Source of the DNA: Atriophallophorus winterbourni
Taxonomy: Eukaryota; Platyhelminthes; Trematoda; Plagiorchiida; Microphallidae
DNA: 64,000 bases
Direction: 5' to 3'
Assembly (NCBI GenBank): GCA_013407085.1
Contig: JACCGJ010003176.1
Location: 45,367 to 109,366 of the forward strand
A model generated the notes under the pieces. That model was not told where the DNA came from. It did no database searches and saw only the letters and a list, made by a program, of their open reading frames with translations. This document shows positions 1-13,159 of the stretch, in pieces (the first letter of the stretch is position 1; each line of letters starts with the position of its first letter). The translations under genes were made by a program, and so were the position numbers.

Positions 1-1389
1 CCAAAGAAACTTCATGAAAATGTATCAGACTTACTCTTGGTTCTATGATACATCGTTGCCACGCCGCGACGCGCCCATGGCTCACCCAGTGGCTAAAGTG
101 TAAAGTAATGAAGTTGGCATCATAAATATTGGTAAGGATTTTATATTTGATGTTGGAATGTCGGGTCATACCTGAATCTGGTAGTCAATCGGTTACAATG
201 CGCTGTTTACTAGACTACCGGTTAGATGCTGCTTATATTTCTGGTGTATGCGGACCACGGATCCAAACCAATTAATGTCCCGGTAGTGGTGTGTGTGCGG
301 AGGATGTGAGCAACACATTACTTTCGTTATCCACGAACGCCTTCAGCGCTGTCTAGTAATCACTGTGATTCTGTGTTTGAAAACCGTGGTTCGTTGTACG
401 AACCCTATGTAACAGTGGCATTCAAGTGTGAATGTGGATCCTGTCAGCACTCACAGCAAGCACCCATTATTGGCGCAGGTGTCACCAAGAATTGCATTAG
501 TATTACTATTATTTCAGTGTAACGTCCCAAAATTGACTGTGGATTGAAACGCAAAATATAATTTTAATGACCGGCGTCATTGCGTCATTAATAGAGTAGC
601 TGAAAATGACATATTGGTTATGGACGGCGATTGATCAGCAGATGCTACAATGAAACAAAATTTGGGCAGATTTGACGTAGAGACGCGCTGAGAAGAACGG
701 TTCTCACTCAGTTTAATTTGCCTCCTACAACTACTTATGTGTTAGCAATTCCCAAATCTAGCCCGCTGGGAAACATTTGGTAACGTGGTACTCGAAGATG
801 GCAAAACGGCAAATCAGATCAACTGCATTGTAATTCCGGTCTCGGTGATGGACTGTTGGCCGAAACGGAATGCAGAAAGCACTAGTTGCACGATCGTTCT
901 CGCAAAGCTCCTACTTCGGCTGCCTTGCTTGCCGAAATATCTCAACGTTGGTGCCAGGTTTGTGGGCTCTGGGCTCAACGAAAGGTTCGGCGGTGGTGTC
1001 TGAGGATGTGGTGGTTTTTCGCCTGGCAATCGTTCTCCCCACAAAAATTCAATGATGACATCATGACGCGGCGGATGTGACTCGCCGCATCGAAAGTCAC
1101 TTCGCCCTTGTCCTATCTAGGGATATTGTATGGTGCCCAAGCGAAAACTGCAATTACCAACCAAACAACGGGGTTATGGATATCCGAACTGGAAATTTCC
1201 GGAAAAGGGCGTAAGAACAGCTTCGTCGGTCGCCGGCCACCGATAGGTGCGAACCTCTCTCGCTCCACTTCCTTTTGGGTAAAGCCAACGCGCTAAAGGC
1301 TCCGGGTGGGACCCCCTAAACGAAGTCTTCCCAACTTCGGAGTAGGCAACCGGGTAGTATCGCGTCCACGTTCAATGCTGATGATCATG
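1..1389. other. No recognised gene
   Basis: Several short overlapping reading frames (785-1296) are open on both strands, but none shows a domain or splice signal that I recognise. Homology to the second RTE1 copy starts only near 1390, so this stretch is flanking DNA or an unrecognised repeat. Confidence 0.5.
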
Positions 1390-1529
1390 TTGCACACATT
1401 TACTACGAACACTAACTTCGAAAGCTATTCTTCAGAATCTACTCTGTCCCTGATGCACTACGGACCGACAATGCTTTGATGCATACCGTCGCACACAACT
1501 GTTCAGAGACAGGGGTCGATTTCCAACGC

Positions 1530-2206
1530 TCTCCTCCGACAGCATGCCCCTATTAGGCTTGCATTGTTCAATGTCCGTACCCTGAAACAACCAGAACAAC
1601 AGTCTGAACTAGCCCGCTCTCTATAGATACTGGGTACCGACTTAAGTTCCCTATCGGAAACCCGTCTTCGTGAGATTGATTGAGTTCTACTATGCCTCTT
1701 GGGAGTAGGCTCTGCTTGCGTTTGCCCAGTGATCCCGTTGCTTCATCTGCCGGCCTGGCTGGTGTTGGAATTATTCTTAGCTAAAAAGCGTAAACCTCAA
1801 TTCTAGTTTGGATACCCGTCAATAGCAAACTGTGCGCAGCGTGAACAAGCACAGTTACGAGAGATGCAACCTATTCGTGATCTCGGCTTACGCACCCACA
1901 AACTGTGGGGCAGAGGAAGTGAAGGACGAAGAACTTCGTTCTCTCTTAACGAAAACACGCGGAGGCGATATAGTAGTGCTTGCCGGTGATTTCAATGCCT
2001 GAGTTGGATGTATAGTGCAGTCTGAGCGCTTTCTTAGAGGGACCGAACGGACAATAGAGGGATATTGTTGTCCCTCTGTGACGACCACTGCCTCTTCCTC
2101 GCCTCCACAAATTTTTGACATCCCAAGCGCCATCACAACGTACTTGGGCGCAGCTTGACCATATCGCGATAAGCTACAGGTGGCGAGTTAGTGTCAAAAA
2201 CTGCAG
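1530..2206 (+). pseudogene. RTE1 copy 1 endonuclease domain remnant
   Basis: Around 1555-1690 the plus strand can be read as a peptide containing FNVRTLKQPEQQSELARSL and, after a stop, LSSLSETRLREID. This is the N-terminal block of an apurinic-type endonuclease of non-LTR elements, which nicks target DNA for target-primed reverse transcription. Stops and frame changes occur every few dozen codons. The same block is better kept on the minus strand at 33.6-34.2 kb. The fragment is cut at about 2207 by an inserted CR1 tail and resumes at about 2739. Confidence 0.7.
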
Positions 2207-2738
2207 ATCTATTCATTCATAGATGATATGCTTTACAAGACCCACAAAAATGTACATCGGGTCGGATGGTAAAAAATATCAAAATATTGTTAGAGATTAT
2301 TGTCAAACGTGAAAAATATACTTGTCCATGTGGGCATCTAGTGGTTTCTTGAAAACGTCAATGGTTCCAGATTGTACCACATGAGTAGGTAAACTGTTCC
2401 ACAATTACACATCCATTTCCGAGTACTGCTTCTGAGAGGCTTTGTGGACTCCTGCTTATTATTTTCACGTTCGATGATAATACGGAGTTGGCTATAAAAA
2501 GTTTCCCAGATTTCCTTAGCTGAGTTGAATTCAAAGAAATCACATCAATTTGCAGTAATAAGAGCTCGAAGCAAGTCATAATTCATCGTTGTATACATTC
2601 GTTGAGTATTTCCTGCTGGTTCATGTTGATAAATATAATCCAATGTCTTGACAACATGATCACTCAATCCGAATGGAGCTGTATAGGAAACAGTTTCTAT
2701 CATGAGTTCTTAGTTTGTAAGTGTGAGGTCCATGGTGT
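2207..2738 (-). mobile_element. CR1-like 3' fragment inserted in RTE1 copy 1
   Basis: Comparison with RTE1 copy 2 shows about 530 bp here that the other copy lacks. On the minus strand it reads LWNSLPTHVVQSGTIDVF followed by a short basic tail and a stop near 2310. That is the usual last block of CR1/Jockey-type reverse transcriptases. The piece is a 5'-truncated insertion that keeps only the C-terminus and 3' UTR. The ends are estimated from where the flanking RTE1 homology stops and restarts; no clear target duplication was seen. Confidence 0.65.
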
Positions 2739-4540
2739 ACCCGTGTAGATTCTGATCACGCATTAGTGTGCTTAATAATCAACCTTCAATTCGGAGGTAA
2801 ACCCAAACTAGACACAAACGCTTTATTGCTGCCTAAAGTAAAAGCCAGATTTTAGGATACTCCATCTTTTTCCCTTTCAAAAAATCGACCGGTCGAGCTG
2901 GATCTTCATTGGCACTACTTTTAGCAAGCACTACGACTCTGCTACAGAATGATGCAAAGTCGCTCGTCAACCGTCATGCTGCTGGATCTCTGCTGAGTCC
3001 CTCATGCTACTCGAACAGCACCGTGCCTTACCGAGTGGTTTAGAGTATGAAGACGATCGGAAGTTTCTTAGATTCCTAATCAAAGATAGTCTGGAGTGTG
3101 ACCGTGTTATTTGGTGGACGGAACATGCCTCGGGGGTGGAAAGAGCGTCAGCTATAGGCAACATGCGAAGACTTTACCAATTGATTAGTGTCTGTGGCCC
3201 TAAGCCGCGAGACCTGAGTGAAACCATCCTCGAGGTTGATGGCTCGCGCATAACGAGCCTTCATAGACGTTTGTAAAGATCGAGACAATATTTTAGTCAA
3301 CAGTTTAATCAGCACCATCCTCCAGACACCACCGAACCCCCCAATATCCTTTGCAATGGTCAATGTCGCTAGCCCCGCCCAGTGTCGAATAAATACGGAG
3401 AGAGATCAATTCACTAAAGCTACACAAGGTGCCGGGCCGCGACAAACTTCACCCGTTATTTTTAAGGAAGGAGGCGAGAGTCGTAGCAGAATTGTACGAG
3501 CTGTTCTCAAAGGTTTGGCTGGATGAGAGGGTATCTGCCACCTGGGTGAATCGCTGATAATACCAGTCCATAAAAAGGAGTACGGAATGAATGTTGAAAC
3601 TATCGCGGAATTTCGCTTATTCCGCGATTCGAGAGTGCACTTCTCGCGAAGAGAAAGCTGGTTTTCGGTCAGATCTTCGTTCTGCGTCAGTTGCTATAAC
3701 ACCGACCAACCATTGTGGTGATTCTGGATATTAGAGCCGCCTTTGATTCGGTTGACAGATCCGCCATATGGAACTGCTTACTTCACAATTGAATCCCATC
3801 GAAGTACGCCGCTATCCTAAAGGATTTATACGCTCACTCGATAGGGAGGGTTAGGGCGTACGATAGCCTTTCAATGCCACTCAACACTACTACGGTGTAA
3901 GATAAGGCTGTCCAATCTTCCTGTTCTTGCTCAACTTTCCACTCGAGGACGTCCTCCGGAGTGCTCTTGGTGGTCTCTCCTCCCACGGGTGGCGTTGAGC
4001 TCCTTTCAGGTGGGCGTGTCATGGTCTTGGATTATCCTGATGATATTGCCTTACTGGGCGAAGACCCAACATTTATCCAACAGGCTTTGGATACGATGGT
4101 AATGGAGGCATCTAAGTATGGGCTATTCTTTTCGCCAAGCAAGTGTAAAGTGCTTCAGGACTGGTCAAGTGAACTGCCAAATTTTTCTATAAATGATCTT
4201 GTTCTCGATCACGTTGAACATTTCAACTACCTAGGAAGTCTGGTGGTTGCTGATGGTCGGATAGAGAAGGAAATCACGTCCAGAATTGCTAAGGCTAGAC
4301 TGGCATTCTCTAAACTTAAGTGCCTCTGGAAGATACGTGATTTGAGCTTGAGTTTGAAAGGAAGGATGTATTCCACCTTGGAAAGGAGAGTATTTTTTTA
4401 CGGGAGTGAATGTTGGACAGTTCCCGCAGAAAATGTTGGGAGGCTGGAGGTCTTCGACGAACGTTGTTTGCGAAGGATTGCTCACGTTCGGTGGCAACAC
4501 CGCCTAAAATGGACACGATAGGTATTCGATCTAAGGCAGT
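2739..4540 (+). pseudogene. RTE1 copy 1 reverse transcriptase remnant
   Basis: The best preserved part is the open stretch 3961-4521. It contains the palm-like segment VLDYPDDIALLGEDP, where the catalytic box reads YPDD instead of the YADD kept in copy 2. It continues through a thumb-like region ending in a cysteine-poor basic tail (CLRRIAHVRWQH). The earlier block at 3004-3276 matches the linker before the RT in copy 2. Frameshifts and stops between 3280 and 3960 break the fingers and palm. The altered residue and the breaks make this copy inactive. Confidence 0.75.
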
Positions 4541-4599
4541 TGAAACGTCCCTCGTCACTCCTCTCATGATTTTGCGTTGCTGCTGCACAACACGGGTTT

Positions 4600-5700
4600 T
4601 GAGGATTGGACCAAGGCACCAGACAGGTGAGGCTGTACATGCTTGCTACATCAATAATTCCAAATCTTTCGATAAAGCAAACATGACATTTTGATCAAAA
4701 AGCTCGAAGCTTTTGGAATAACGGGAAGGTTGCTGAATTGGATAAGGGACTATCTTTCTGATACGTCCAAGTTGAAGTTGGCAGTACCCTATCTAGAAGA
4801 ATATGCGTCACAAGTGTAGTTCTGCAAGTCTCGCTGCTTGGGCCTCATCTATTCTTAGTGTATATGAACGATGTAGTAGTGGATATTGGATGTAACTTGA
4901 TACTGTTTGCCAATGATGTTCAAATATGGAAACGTGTCAGGTCTGTTAATTACTGTATGGCATTACAACGTGATTTGTGCACCTTATCTATTCGGTCACA
5001 AGTAAATGTGCTACCATTTAACCCTGCGAAATGTAAAATGCTGCGGCTTGGAAAATCTCCGCGCGACACGTATCAGCTTGACAATCAAGATCTCATCTGG
5101 ACCACCGCAGAAAAGGATCGCGGTATCTGGATGTCGTTTAACTTTAAGCTTGGACATCATTGCCGGACAGTATATAACAAAGCCTGTCATATATTGAGTC
5201 TTCTAAAAAGCATATTCACGATTTTTACGCCCGAAACCTTACCTCGGTTAATTAATACGTATTTACGTCCTGTTATGGAATATTCCATCCAATCCTGGAA
5301 GGATATCGAAATACTTGATAGCATTTATGACCGTGCTACTGAGTTGATCTCCCGTTACAAAAATTCACCTTTCCAATCATCCCCTCAAACATTTAATTAA
5401 TACCAACGACCTTACTCAGACACAAAGACATTCAAAGGCTTTACGCATTCCACATTCTCGACTGGATATTCGTCGGAATTCGTTTCCGTGGAACATCTTG
5501 CCCGCTCGGAATCCGTCGAGGTTTTAACTTCTAAGGTCGTTGAGTATATGACGAACCATGCGGTGTGTGGCTGTCCCTATTGATTTTTTTTAAGATTTTA
5601 TATTTTTACTCGATATACCTCGTCATCCTGTTGAGCTTACATCTTTTTCTACCATAAAACTTTCTGAGTACTGCCCAGATAAAAATTGGTGCATTAGTCG
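4600..5700 (+). pseudogene. CR1-like reverse transcriptase fragment, CR1-B copy 1
   Basis: The main open stretch (4858-5400, about 180 aa) begins in the RT palm. The catalytic box reads FANDV where active elements have FADDV, so the first catalytic aspartate is lost. It continues with LPFNPAKCKMLRLGKSP and the thumb block PRLINTYLRPVMEYSIQ. The C-terminus continues out of frame to about 5580, and the 3' UTR shares a segment with copy 2 at 13.16-13.26 kb. It starts immediately after RTE1 and is 5'-truncated in the middle of the RT. Confidence 0.8.
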
Positions 5701-8339
5701 ACGCGACAATATCGCCAGTAACATCCAGACGGAATTTATCGATTGAATTCGTCTGTTGGTTCATCTGCCGTGAACTCCATTTCGGACAAAGCTTCTAGAG
5801 ATATCATTAATTTCAAGTCTTATCGACATAACGGTGCTTCTTACTTTTTAACAAATTCATTAAGTATGCATATCGAATGGATTTCGGTATTTTTCTATAA
5901 GAAAAACCTGAATGTGCTTGAGAAAAGGCGCCTTAGAAAGTTCACAACAAATATAGTTAAAAATGAATTTTCAACAAGAAAATCCACCGAGCCAGCATAC
6001 ACGCTTGTGGCCTGGATCATATGAATCACAGCGTTTTTATTGAAAACTGAATAAAAATTACTGGTCTCGTTTTGGTGTGGTTTAACGACGCTTACACTAA
6101 TATTATTACGACAGCTAAAGGGACATGTTGCTGCAAATTGCAATATATCCTGAATTTAATGAAACTTTATGCAAGATGAGTGCTCTTGGTCTCTGTCGTA
6201 TGAAGTGGTGTACGGATTTGTAACAGTAAATAAGTTGGATTATATGGCGGGATTGATACCCAAATAATTGCACAGGGTTCTGCGTTTCGCTGTTTATCTA
6301 ATGTTACTTAAAATCTTCAACTAAGTTTCGCGCGAATTTTCCCGCGTAAGGTTTAATTCCAGACACTCTTTCATTGCAGGTCGCTACAATAAACTCTTCA
6401 ATCTATTAATAAAATATAACACAGGATTAATTTTACCACAAAACTGTTATCAGAATGTTTGTGCAATTGATACCTAGTTATTCACGCGCCCACAGCTGGG
6501 ACCACCGAAGCAAGAACTCATGGGTGACTTCGTAAACGCTCATTTGAAGCTGGAAGCACTACATGAATTAATATTTGTGGTATAGTAAATGCAAAGGACA
6601 TTAACCTCAGCGAATTTGTTTCTTAAGCATTTTGCTTGTTCTATGCAGAGATCATGGTGGTTTGGTTTTGAATATTGTAGGCTTATGTGTATCTGTGAGC
6701 TAGAACCGCTAAAATGTCGTTGCTGGCTCCCTCAAAACGAAATGTTTTCCATTCTCTCCGAATCTAACTAAAGAACGAAGCCGGATCATCTAACAATAGT
6801 TCGATTATCTATAAATCATTATCGCATTAATTAAGCAAAGCAGCCCGGATTACGAATTATGTTTATGTTATCTGCCCCTTGCAACTTGGTTGGTATTTCT
6901 TCTTAATTTAAAGGGTTAGGCATGAGTACATGAGTTAGTTTTATGGCATAATCCTCTTTCAATGATTTATAATGTCTTTTATTTGGAAGAAAGCCGGCAA
7001 ACACCCACAATCCCCATCGCGCTGATATTGATAATTCATCGATTCGTATTATTGATCAATTTCTGAACTTTGTGTCAAACAGAAATGTGTCCTGGAGTGC
7101 ACTCGATCAATATTTATTTATTTTTCCCTAGTTGGACATTAATTTTGCTGTTCAATAAAATAGGCTGAAGAAAGTAGCAATTAGTTAAATTGGTTATCGT
7201 AGTTGTACAAAGTTTTACTTGAATTTGATGAGAGCAAATCGGATACCGCATTTAACGTCCTGATTAGGCTGACTGCCTTCATTACCCCTCTATTGATCGG
7301 TCCATAGAACGTATGGTGATGCTAATTAATGAAAATAAATTAACCGTCCATTGATACGTTCAAATCCTCTCCGCTTGCAAGTTGGTTAATTTCTTCACCA
7401 GATTATAGGCACAACTAAAAATGATATTCACTTTTCTATTAGTTGTTTACAAAGAGTATGAAATTGAAGTCCTAACATAAATATTGTCTCATTTGAATAG
7501 CACAACTTCGACGAATGCAAAAGCAGCGCACATGTATCGTGCATAGTCAATTGTCTTGAGCTTTTCGGTCTACATCACCACGATTTGTCCTGTTTGCTAT
7601 CAAAAAACTTGAATGGATAAAACGTAAACCAAGGCATTCCCTGCTAACTAATAGCGCATAAGCAGCTGTTCACTTTCAGCAATGAAATCAGTCAGCAGGA
7701 TTCAATACATGACCTCGAACAAAGATAAAGCTAAAAGTATGAACCTGCTTAAAAATCCTAAGGCCCTACTTGGGTATGCTCTATTGTTTGTATGATGAAC
7801 AAAATATCACGATGCTGTTGTAATGGAACAGAAGTGCGTCATTCAGTAGGAAAAAAATTCACAGCGATTCATTGACGTGATTATACACGCAGACAGAGTG
7901 AGGAATATTTGGGGTAGAGAAATTCAGATGATATAAACGGAAAAGTGAAAGATCGTCTAGCATTCGGGACATAGCCATTGAATTTTTGAATTTAAATGCG
8001 GTTAGAAACCGCGGTTAGAAACCGAGATTTAAATAATAAAGAAATCTATCACGATGCGAGATATATGAAAGCAATACGGCAATTTAATGTGGGAGTATTT
8101 TATTCATAAGCTGACATTGATTAATCCAGCTGTTGGTGAATATTTTATAACTTTATGGATAAATGGATTTTCCTATATACTACAACTCATCAGTGTTAGA
8201 TTATTCGAAATATCGAAATTAAATCAACACGATCTTCAATGGAAGCATTAGTAACTAAATTTCGATCTTATTGGAGCTCATCAGTATCTCATGTTTATAT
8301 TACTATTGTAAGATCATGCAAGCATGCAAACATAAGCCC
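5701..8339. other. No recognised gene
   Basis: The stretch is AT-rich. Open frames at 5743-6024 (+), 5895-6143 (-) and 6589-6771 (+) are short and show no motif I recognise. A doubled 13-bp stretch (ggttagaaaccg) occurs near 8000. Nothing else can be supported. Confidence 0.5.
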
Positions 8340-8560
8340 GATGTGTAAGATGAGCAACACAGTCATAGACTGCATGTGGGCTAAAATATTGTCAGGCTGG
8401 CATGTTAGACGTATATGTGAATGAAAATAGAAATGGTAGTGAGGCTGCAACTTGTTCCAACATGTACATCACTACCGGGGGCATATAAATTTAACTCGGT
8501 AAAAGCAGCACAGCCCCGAAAAACTGCATGATTACACATCCGTGCACATCTTGCGCTTCA
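8340..8560 (+). repeat. SINE-like dispersed repeat (core gcacagtcatagactgcatg)
   Basis: This copy contains the family core near 8355-8400 and a second shared block, catcactaccggggg, near 8465. It ends with ctgcatgattacacatccgt, which is also found at 35.93-35.95 kb. The family recurs in several places in the window (see the copies at 35.76, 36.83, 42.47 and 44.99 kb). Confidence 0.65.
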
Positions 8561-9400
8561 CGGTCTTTGCTACCAACATATAGTGAATGAGCATCTATGA
8601 AGTTATACACAGGATAATGGTTCCAAGGTTAGCACGGACGGAGCGGTTTTAAGGATAAGCTCCCAATTCCAAAAATGCTCTAATGGCGCGTGTCTCATAA
8701 TGCCTCTGACAACCAAGTCCAGCTCCTGGCCTGCACATGTGGTCCTGTATGACCCGGCAGAACTGCTTCTACTGACAGAAGAAAGGGCGAAGGAGGCTGA
8801 CTGGCGCCTCAAACCAGCATGATTCGGGCAGGTGGAGCTCGTAAGTACACGCAGGCGATCCACCTAGGGGAAGGAAAACCCGTATCTCAACCCCACACTG
8901 CCTTGTGGCTACATCCAATTATGGGAAGGGCTTCAGGTGCCAACTTCTAGAAAAACTTTCGAGCCGAAGTACCGTTATGCAGTCCAAATCTGTATTCAAC
9001 TTCGTCCTGCCAACTCTTGCGATGGCATCGCTGTCCAAACTTATCGGCCTAGTTGCTCCTTCTGTTCTGGTGGTACCATGGAGAGGGAGCACTTGCTGCA
9101 TGAGCAACAGCTCGTTCTCCATATTGAACTGCCCTGGCGTACACCTTAACGCACCAATGGAGATGACACTCCATTCCGCTTCTATGAATAATAACACGGA
9201 AAGAAGCGGATACCGGTTAAAAGCTATGGCTCGACCGGCATAGAGCTCAGCCCTTTGGGCTGCTTCCGACGGTGGGAGAGATTTTCAGGTTTCATTGGAC
9301 GGCTACCGCCTCCCTCAAGCTTGGCAGCCCCCAGTCAATAAGGTGCCGTCTCGCCACGGTCAGATATCCTTATTTGATGCATGGGAATTAAGATCCAACC
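8561..9400. other. No recognised gene
   Basis: GC content rises here and overlapping frames of 70-112 codons are open on both strands (8603-9243). None matches a family I know, and the overlap on both strands suggests chance openness. It may be the unrecognised 5' part of the RTE2 element that follows. Confidence 0.4.
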
Positions 9401-9439
9401 GACAAGCAGATTGTATTTTTCCGCACCAGCGAAACGAAT

Positions 9440-11580
9440 TACTAAACAACGAAGGTCAGCTCTGAAACTAGTAGAGATTACGAGTCTTGGCAAAACTGTC
9501 TCGGAAGGTTCGGATTATGTGTAACAAATGAAAATGAACAACGCCTTTTAGAACAGTGCATACAGTTCAGTCTTTGTGTCAGTAACACGTTCTTTCAAAC
9601 ATAACCACAGCATAAAGTTTCTTGGAAACATCCTCGCTCTAAGCATTGGCATCAAATTGATCTTATTCTTGTTAGGCGCACCAATATAGAAAGCGTCCTC
9701 CTCAACAAATCATATCAAAGCATAGACTGCGACACTGGACATTCGCTGGTTTGTGTAAAACTGGTTACTGGAAATTTTTACGGTATAAATTCAAGAATTT
9801 ATGGTCGCAAAAAGCACATAGCTTCACAATTGCCATATCATAGTAAATATTTGTTCGTGAGAAAGGAGTAAATTAATTCCAGCTGAGCTCATTAAATGCT
9901 GCAGAACAACATTATGACAGCCTCTTCATCATTTGCTTTTCTAGTGCTTGCAGATGGAGTGTGTCCAACAAAAGATGTTAGACACGAAGATCATCACGCT
10001 ATTTAAGAATAAGGGTGACAGAGGCGACTGCAGCAATTACAGAGGAATCTCCCTTCTGAATGTTGTAGGCAAATTGTTTGCTAAAGTCTTATAGATCCGG
10101 CTGCAAGTTCTAGCTGATCAAATTTACTCCGAATCTCAAAGTGGCTTCCGCAGGGGAAGATTAAACGTTGACATGATCTTCTCCGAGACAACTTCAAGAA
10201 AAATGTCGGGAACAGCGTATACCATTCTAGGCTGTTTTTATCGATTTAAAGAGGACATTCGACTACGTCAGCAGGAAGGATCTTTTCAAAATTCTTGATC
10301 TAATAGGCTGCCCCCAATACTGCTCAAACTCGTTATTTCGTCTCAATCTGGCATGAAGGGCTCAGTCCATTTTAACGCTTTCAGCTGAGAAGCCTATGAA
10401 ATTCGCCGAGGCGTCAAACAAGGGTGTGTTCTTGCTCCCACGCTGTTCGGCGTTTTCTTTGCTTTGCTTCTGAAGCACACTTTTAGGACGAGAACGGAAG
10501 GCATCTACCTACACACGCGAAGCGATGGCAAGCTTTTCAACATGAATCGTTGCACGGGATGTGCTAATCCGTGACCTGCTGTTTGCCGATGATGCAGATA
10601 TTATTGGTCACTCCCAAGAACACCTCCAGTCGCTAGTGGACTGTTTTTTGTCGGCGTGCAAAGACTTTGGGCTAACTATCAGCATGAGCAAGACCAAAGT
10701 CCTTGATCAATGAATTGCATCGCCCACAATCATCACTGTGGGAAACTGACAGCTTGAACTAGTACATCTTTCACATATATTGGTTGAACCATTGCAAATA
10801 ACCTCTCGCTAGATATGGAGATTGATAAGCGGATTGGCAGAGCAGCTGTTATTTTGTCCCGATTGAACGCTCGTGTTTGGGGAAACCACACGTTGAATGT
10901 AAAGACAACGGCGCTTGCGTACTAAATACTTTACTTTACGGCAGTGAAGCCTGCTTCACCCAAAAAAATACACGAACGGAAGCTGAATGATTCCCATATA
11001 CGAAGCATGCGTTGTATCTTGAACATATCGCGGATGGACAAAGTGACTAATGCGGAAGTGCTTTCAAAAGCTGGTCTACAGAGCATGTTTACCCTATTGC
11101 GACAGCGCCGCTTGCGGTGGCTTGGTCATGTCTACAGAATGGAAAATGGTCGTATTACGAAAGATCTACTCTATGGTGAGTTGCAATCATGAAGTCTACC
11201 ATTGGGTAGAACGCGCTTGCGGTACAAATACGTTTTCAAAAGTAATACGAAAGCCCTTGGCATTGACCCCGCGAGTTGGGAAGAACTTGCTCTTGACCGC
11301 TCACATTGGAGGCATTGTGTAAACCGTCGTCTGCAAGCCGGGGAGGAGCAGATACAGCTATTGGCTGCTGAACGGAGATGACACCGCCGGCGTGCAACTG
11401 GAGCCTATCGACCAAGTTCTGCCTATCGTTGCGAGCGCTGCGAGAGTGATTGTTACTCTCCAATCGGACTGTTCAGTTATTAGAAAAGCTGTAGAACATG
11501 AGAAAATCATGCGATTGTAATGTACATCCATGATCAGCATTGACCGAATGAAGCCAACAAGTGCCCTTTTCATGATTGAA
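9440..11580 (+). pseudogene. RTE2: decayed RTE-like element, endonuclease plus reverse transcriptase
   Basis: Near 9490-9760 the plus strand reads as endonuclease blocks such as LGRFGLCVTNENEQRLLEQ, then HKVSWKHPRSKHWHQIDLIL and TGHSLVCVKL. RT blocks follow: a GDRGDCSNYRGISLLNV fingers motif (about 10010), SGFRRGR (about 10140), RRGVKQGCVLAPTLFG (about 10410) and LLFADDADIIGHS (about 10580). The C-terminus includes LRQRRLRWLGHVYRMENGRI (11092-11150) and a zinc-finger-like CERCERDCYSPIGLF near 11430. Frame changes separate nearly every block. It belongs to a different RTE family from RTE1. Confidence 0.8.
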
Positions 11581-12891
11581 TCTGCTCAAAAGTAGTATTT
11601 TGTTATTACTTCAACAAGCCTTTTTTAAATAAGAAAATTGGCATTGAAAACTTAACGCAAAGGTGGAGCTGCGCTTACCTAGTCCTCATATGCAAATGAC
11701 CAACTATAAGTTATTATTCTCCGTAAAATTTATTCTGACTTTAAGCAACTGGCTAGTAATGAGGCTCACCTTAATTGCTTGTCATCCCACATAGCAGATG
11801 TACGTGTCTTTTATATGCAAAATGATCCATACCTTCGGATCGTATAATTTAATAAAGATGACTTCTCTTTAATCCGATCATGACAAACATGTCAATTTGT
11901 TGTTAACAACCACTTTAGTCCGACGTTAATCCATCCAGTGAATGATTCTTCTAAAAACATGCTGGTTTTCAATCCTATACATTGAGTTCACATATGCGCT
12001 ATTTTGGGACTTCGTTTAGAACTTGAAAAATCCACATCGTATAACGAATATAATTCACCAGTAGCTCGGAAAATAAATCTGACTGTTGAAGTACGTGGGT
12101 TTTTCGCAAAATGAAGTGGCTCAAACCTTCTTGTGTTTCTTTATTTGACGTATGTGAAGATGGTTCTTTGATTCAATGATTAATCTAAGTGGGACGTCTT
12201 ATAAATTATTCTTTATATTAGAGTAAGCCAATTTGAATGCGCCTACGCTAGAGGTTTCTCACTCCAAGTAAATTATAGAATCCGGTTAACATATTGTTCG
12301 GCTTATAATAAATCCTCTTGAGTAACGAGATATATTTTCTCAACCATGATATCACGACTTGTACTGTGTAGTCCACGAATGTATGTATTGAGTATTTTGG
12401 TTCCTGAAACCCACTGAACCTGACACGTTTCACCTTCAACAGTTACCCGGTTGAAAAGCTTGCAAGTTTTCAAGACTAAATTGGACTAGAGCTTATCAAT
12501 TTATTTAATTATTTTTATACACTAATTCCAACGCATTTGTTTTGTCCACCCACATTTTCGTTTTTATGATTATTTAAACATTTTCAAGTTAAATGTTTAT
12601 TACTCAGCTAGCTGATTGAATTACTTTGTGTCTGCACCAATAGCAAATCATCTAATGGCCTTGAAATCGTGGGGTGTGCCGGAAAACCATGCAAATGAAT
12701 ATTTTGGCCTTGAAATCTGTTCAGCATTCGTATACATGTTAGCTGACCTGGAACAGTTTCACTTTTGTCTCATCGACCCACATGTATCTTTATGCAGTGG
12801 TCAAGGTCAACTGTGGTCAAACCTGTGCTGAATTTTATCGATCGGCACGGTCGATGCCAATTGTAAATTGTATTAAGCACAGAAGCACGGG
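11581..12891. other. No recognised gene
   Basis: AT-rich sequence after the RTE2 C-terminus. Only short open frames occur (12248-12439 minus, 12616-12831 plus), with no motif. No repeat shared with the rest of the window was noticed. Confidence 0.5.
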
Positions 12892-13010
12892 TTGCAAATC
12901 AGACAATAACGAATACTTCGCTTTGGGATTTAAAGCGAAGCGAAGTTGCGAAGCAAAGCGAATATTCGCTTCGCTCCAAAAAAGTGACATTCGTTATTGT
13001 CTGTTGCAAA
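12892..13010. repeat. 119-bp foldback repeat with a GCGAA-rich centre
   Basis: The left arm starts ttgcaaatcagacaataac at 12892 and the right arm is its near reverse complement ending at 13010 (gttattgtctgttgcaaa). The arms are about 22 bp. Between them lies a nested inverted set of gcgaag/cttcgc repeats (12918-12975). The whole unit could fold into one long hairpin. It resembles a small MITE, but no second copy was found in this window. Confidence 0.7.
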
Positions 13011-13159
13011 TTGGTATGCCATTCCAGTACCAGGCTGACGATTTTGAGCTGGACGAAGTCGGAAATTGAATCTTAGAATATGGGTATGCGGTAGCCTAAA
13101 GAACAGCGTGCATTGTGGGTCATCTACAAGCGTGCTCTTAAGATTCTAGGTAATCAGAA

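Larger units (their letters stand above)
1390..4600 (+). mobile_element. RTE-like non-LTR retrotransposon, RTE1 copy 1, degenerate
   Basis: The whole stretch is collinear with the minus-strand copy at 31.43-34.42 kb, including the same 5' region, an apurinic-type endonuclease and a reverse transcriptase ending in an RTE-like tail. The copy carries many stops and frameshifts and is interrupted at about 2207-2738 by an unrelated non-LTR fragment. It cannot encode a working protein. The clade is judged from the endonuclease-RT order and the C-terminal motif. An SR2-like RTE is likely, but no search was possible. Confidence 0.75.

Noticed and set aside
8603..9243. Several overlapping ORFs of 70-112 codons as genes
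   Set aside because: Both strands are open at once, no motif was found, and no splice-consistent extension was seen.
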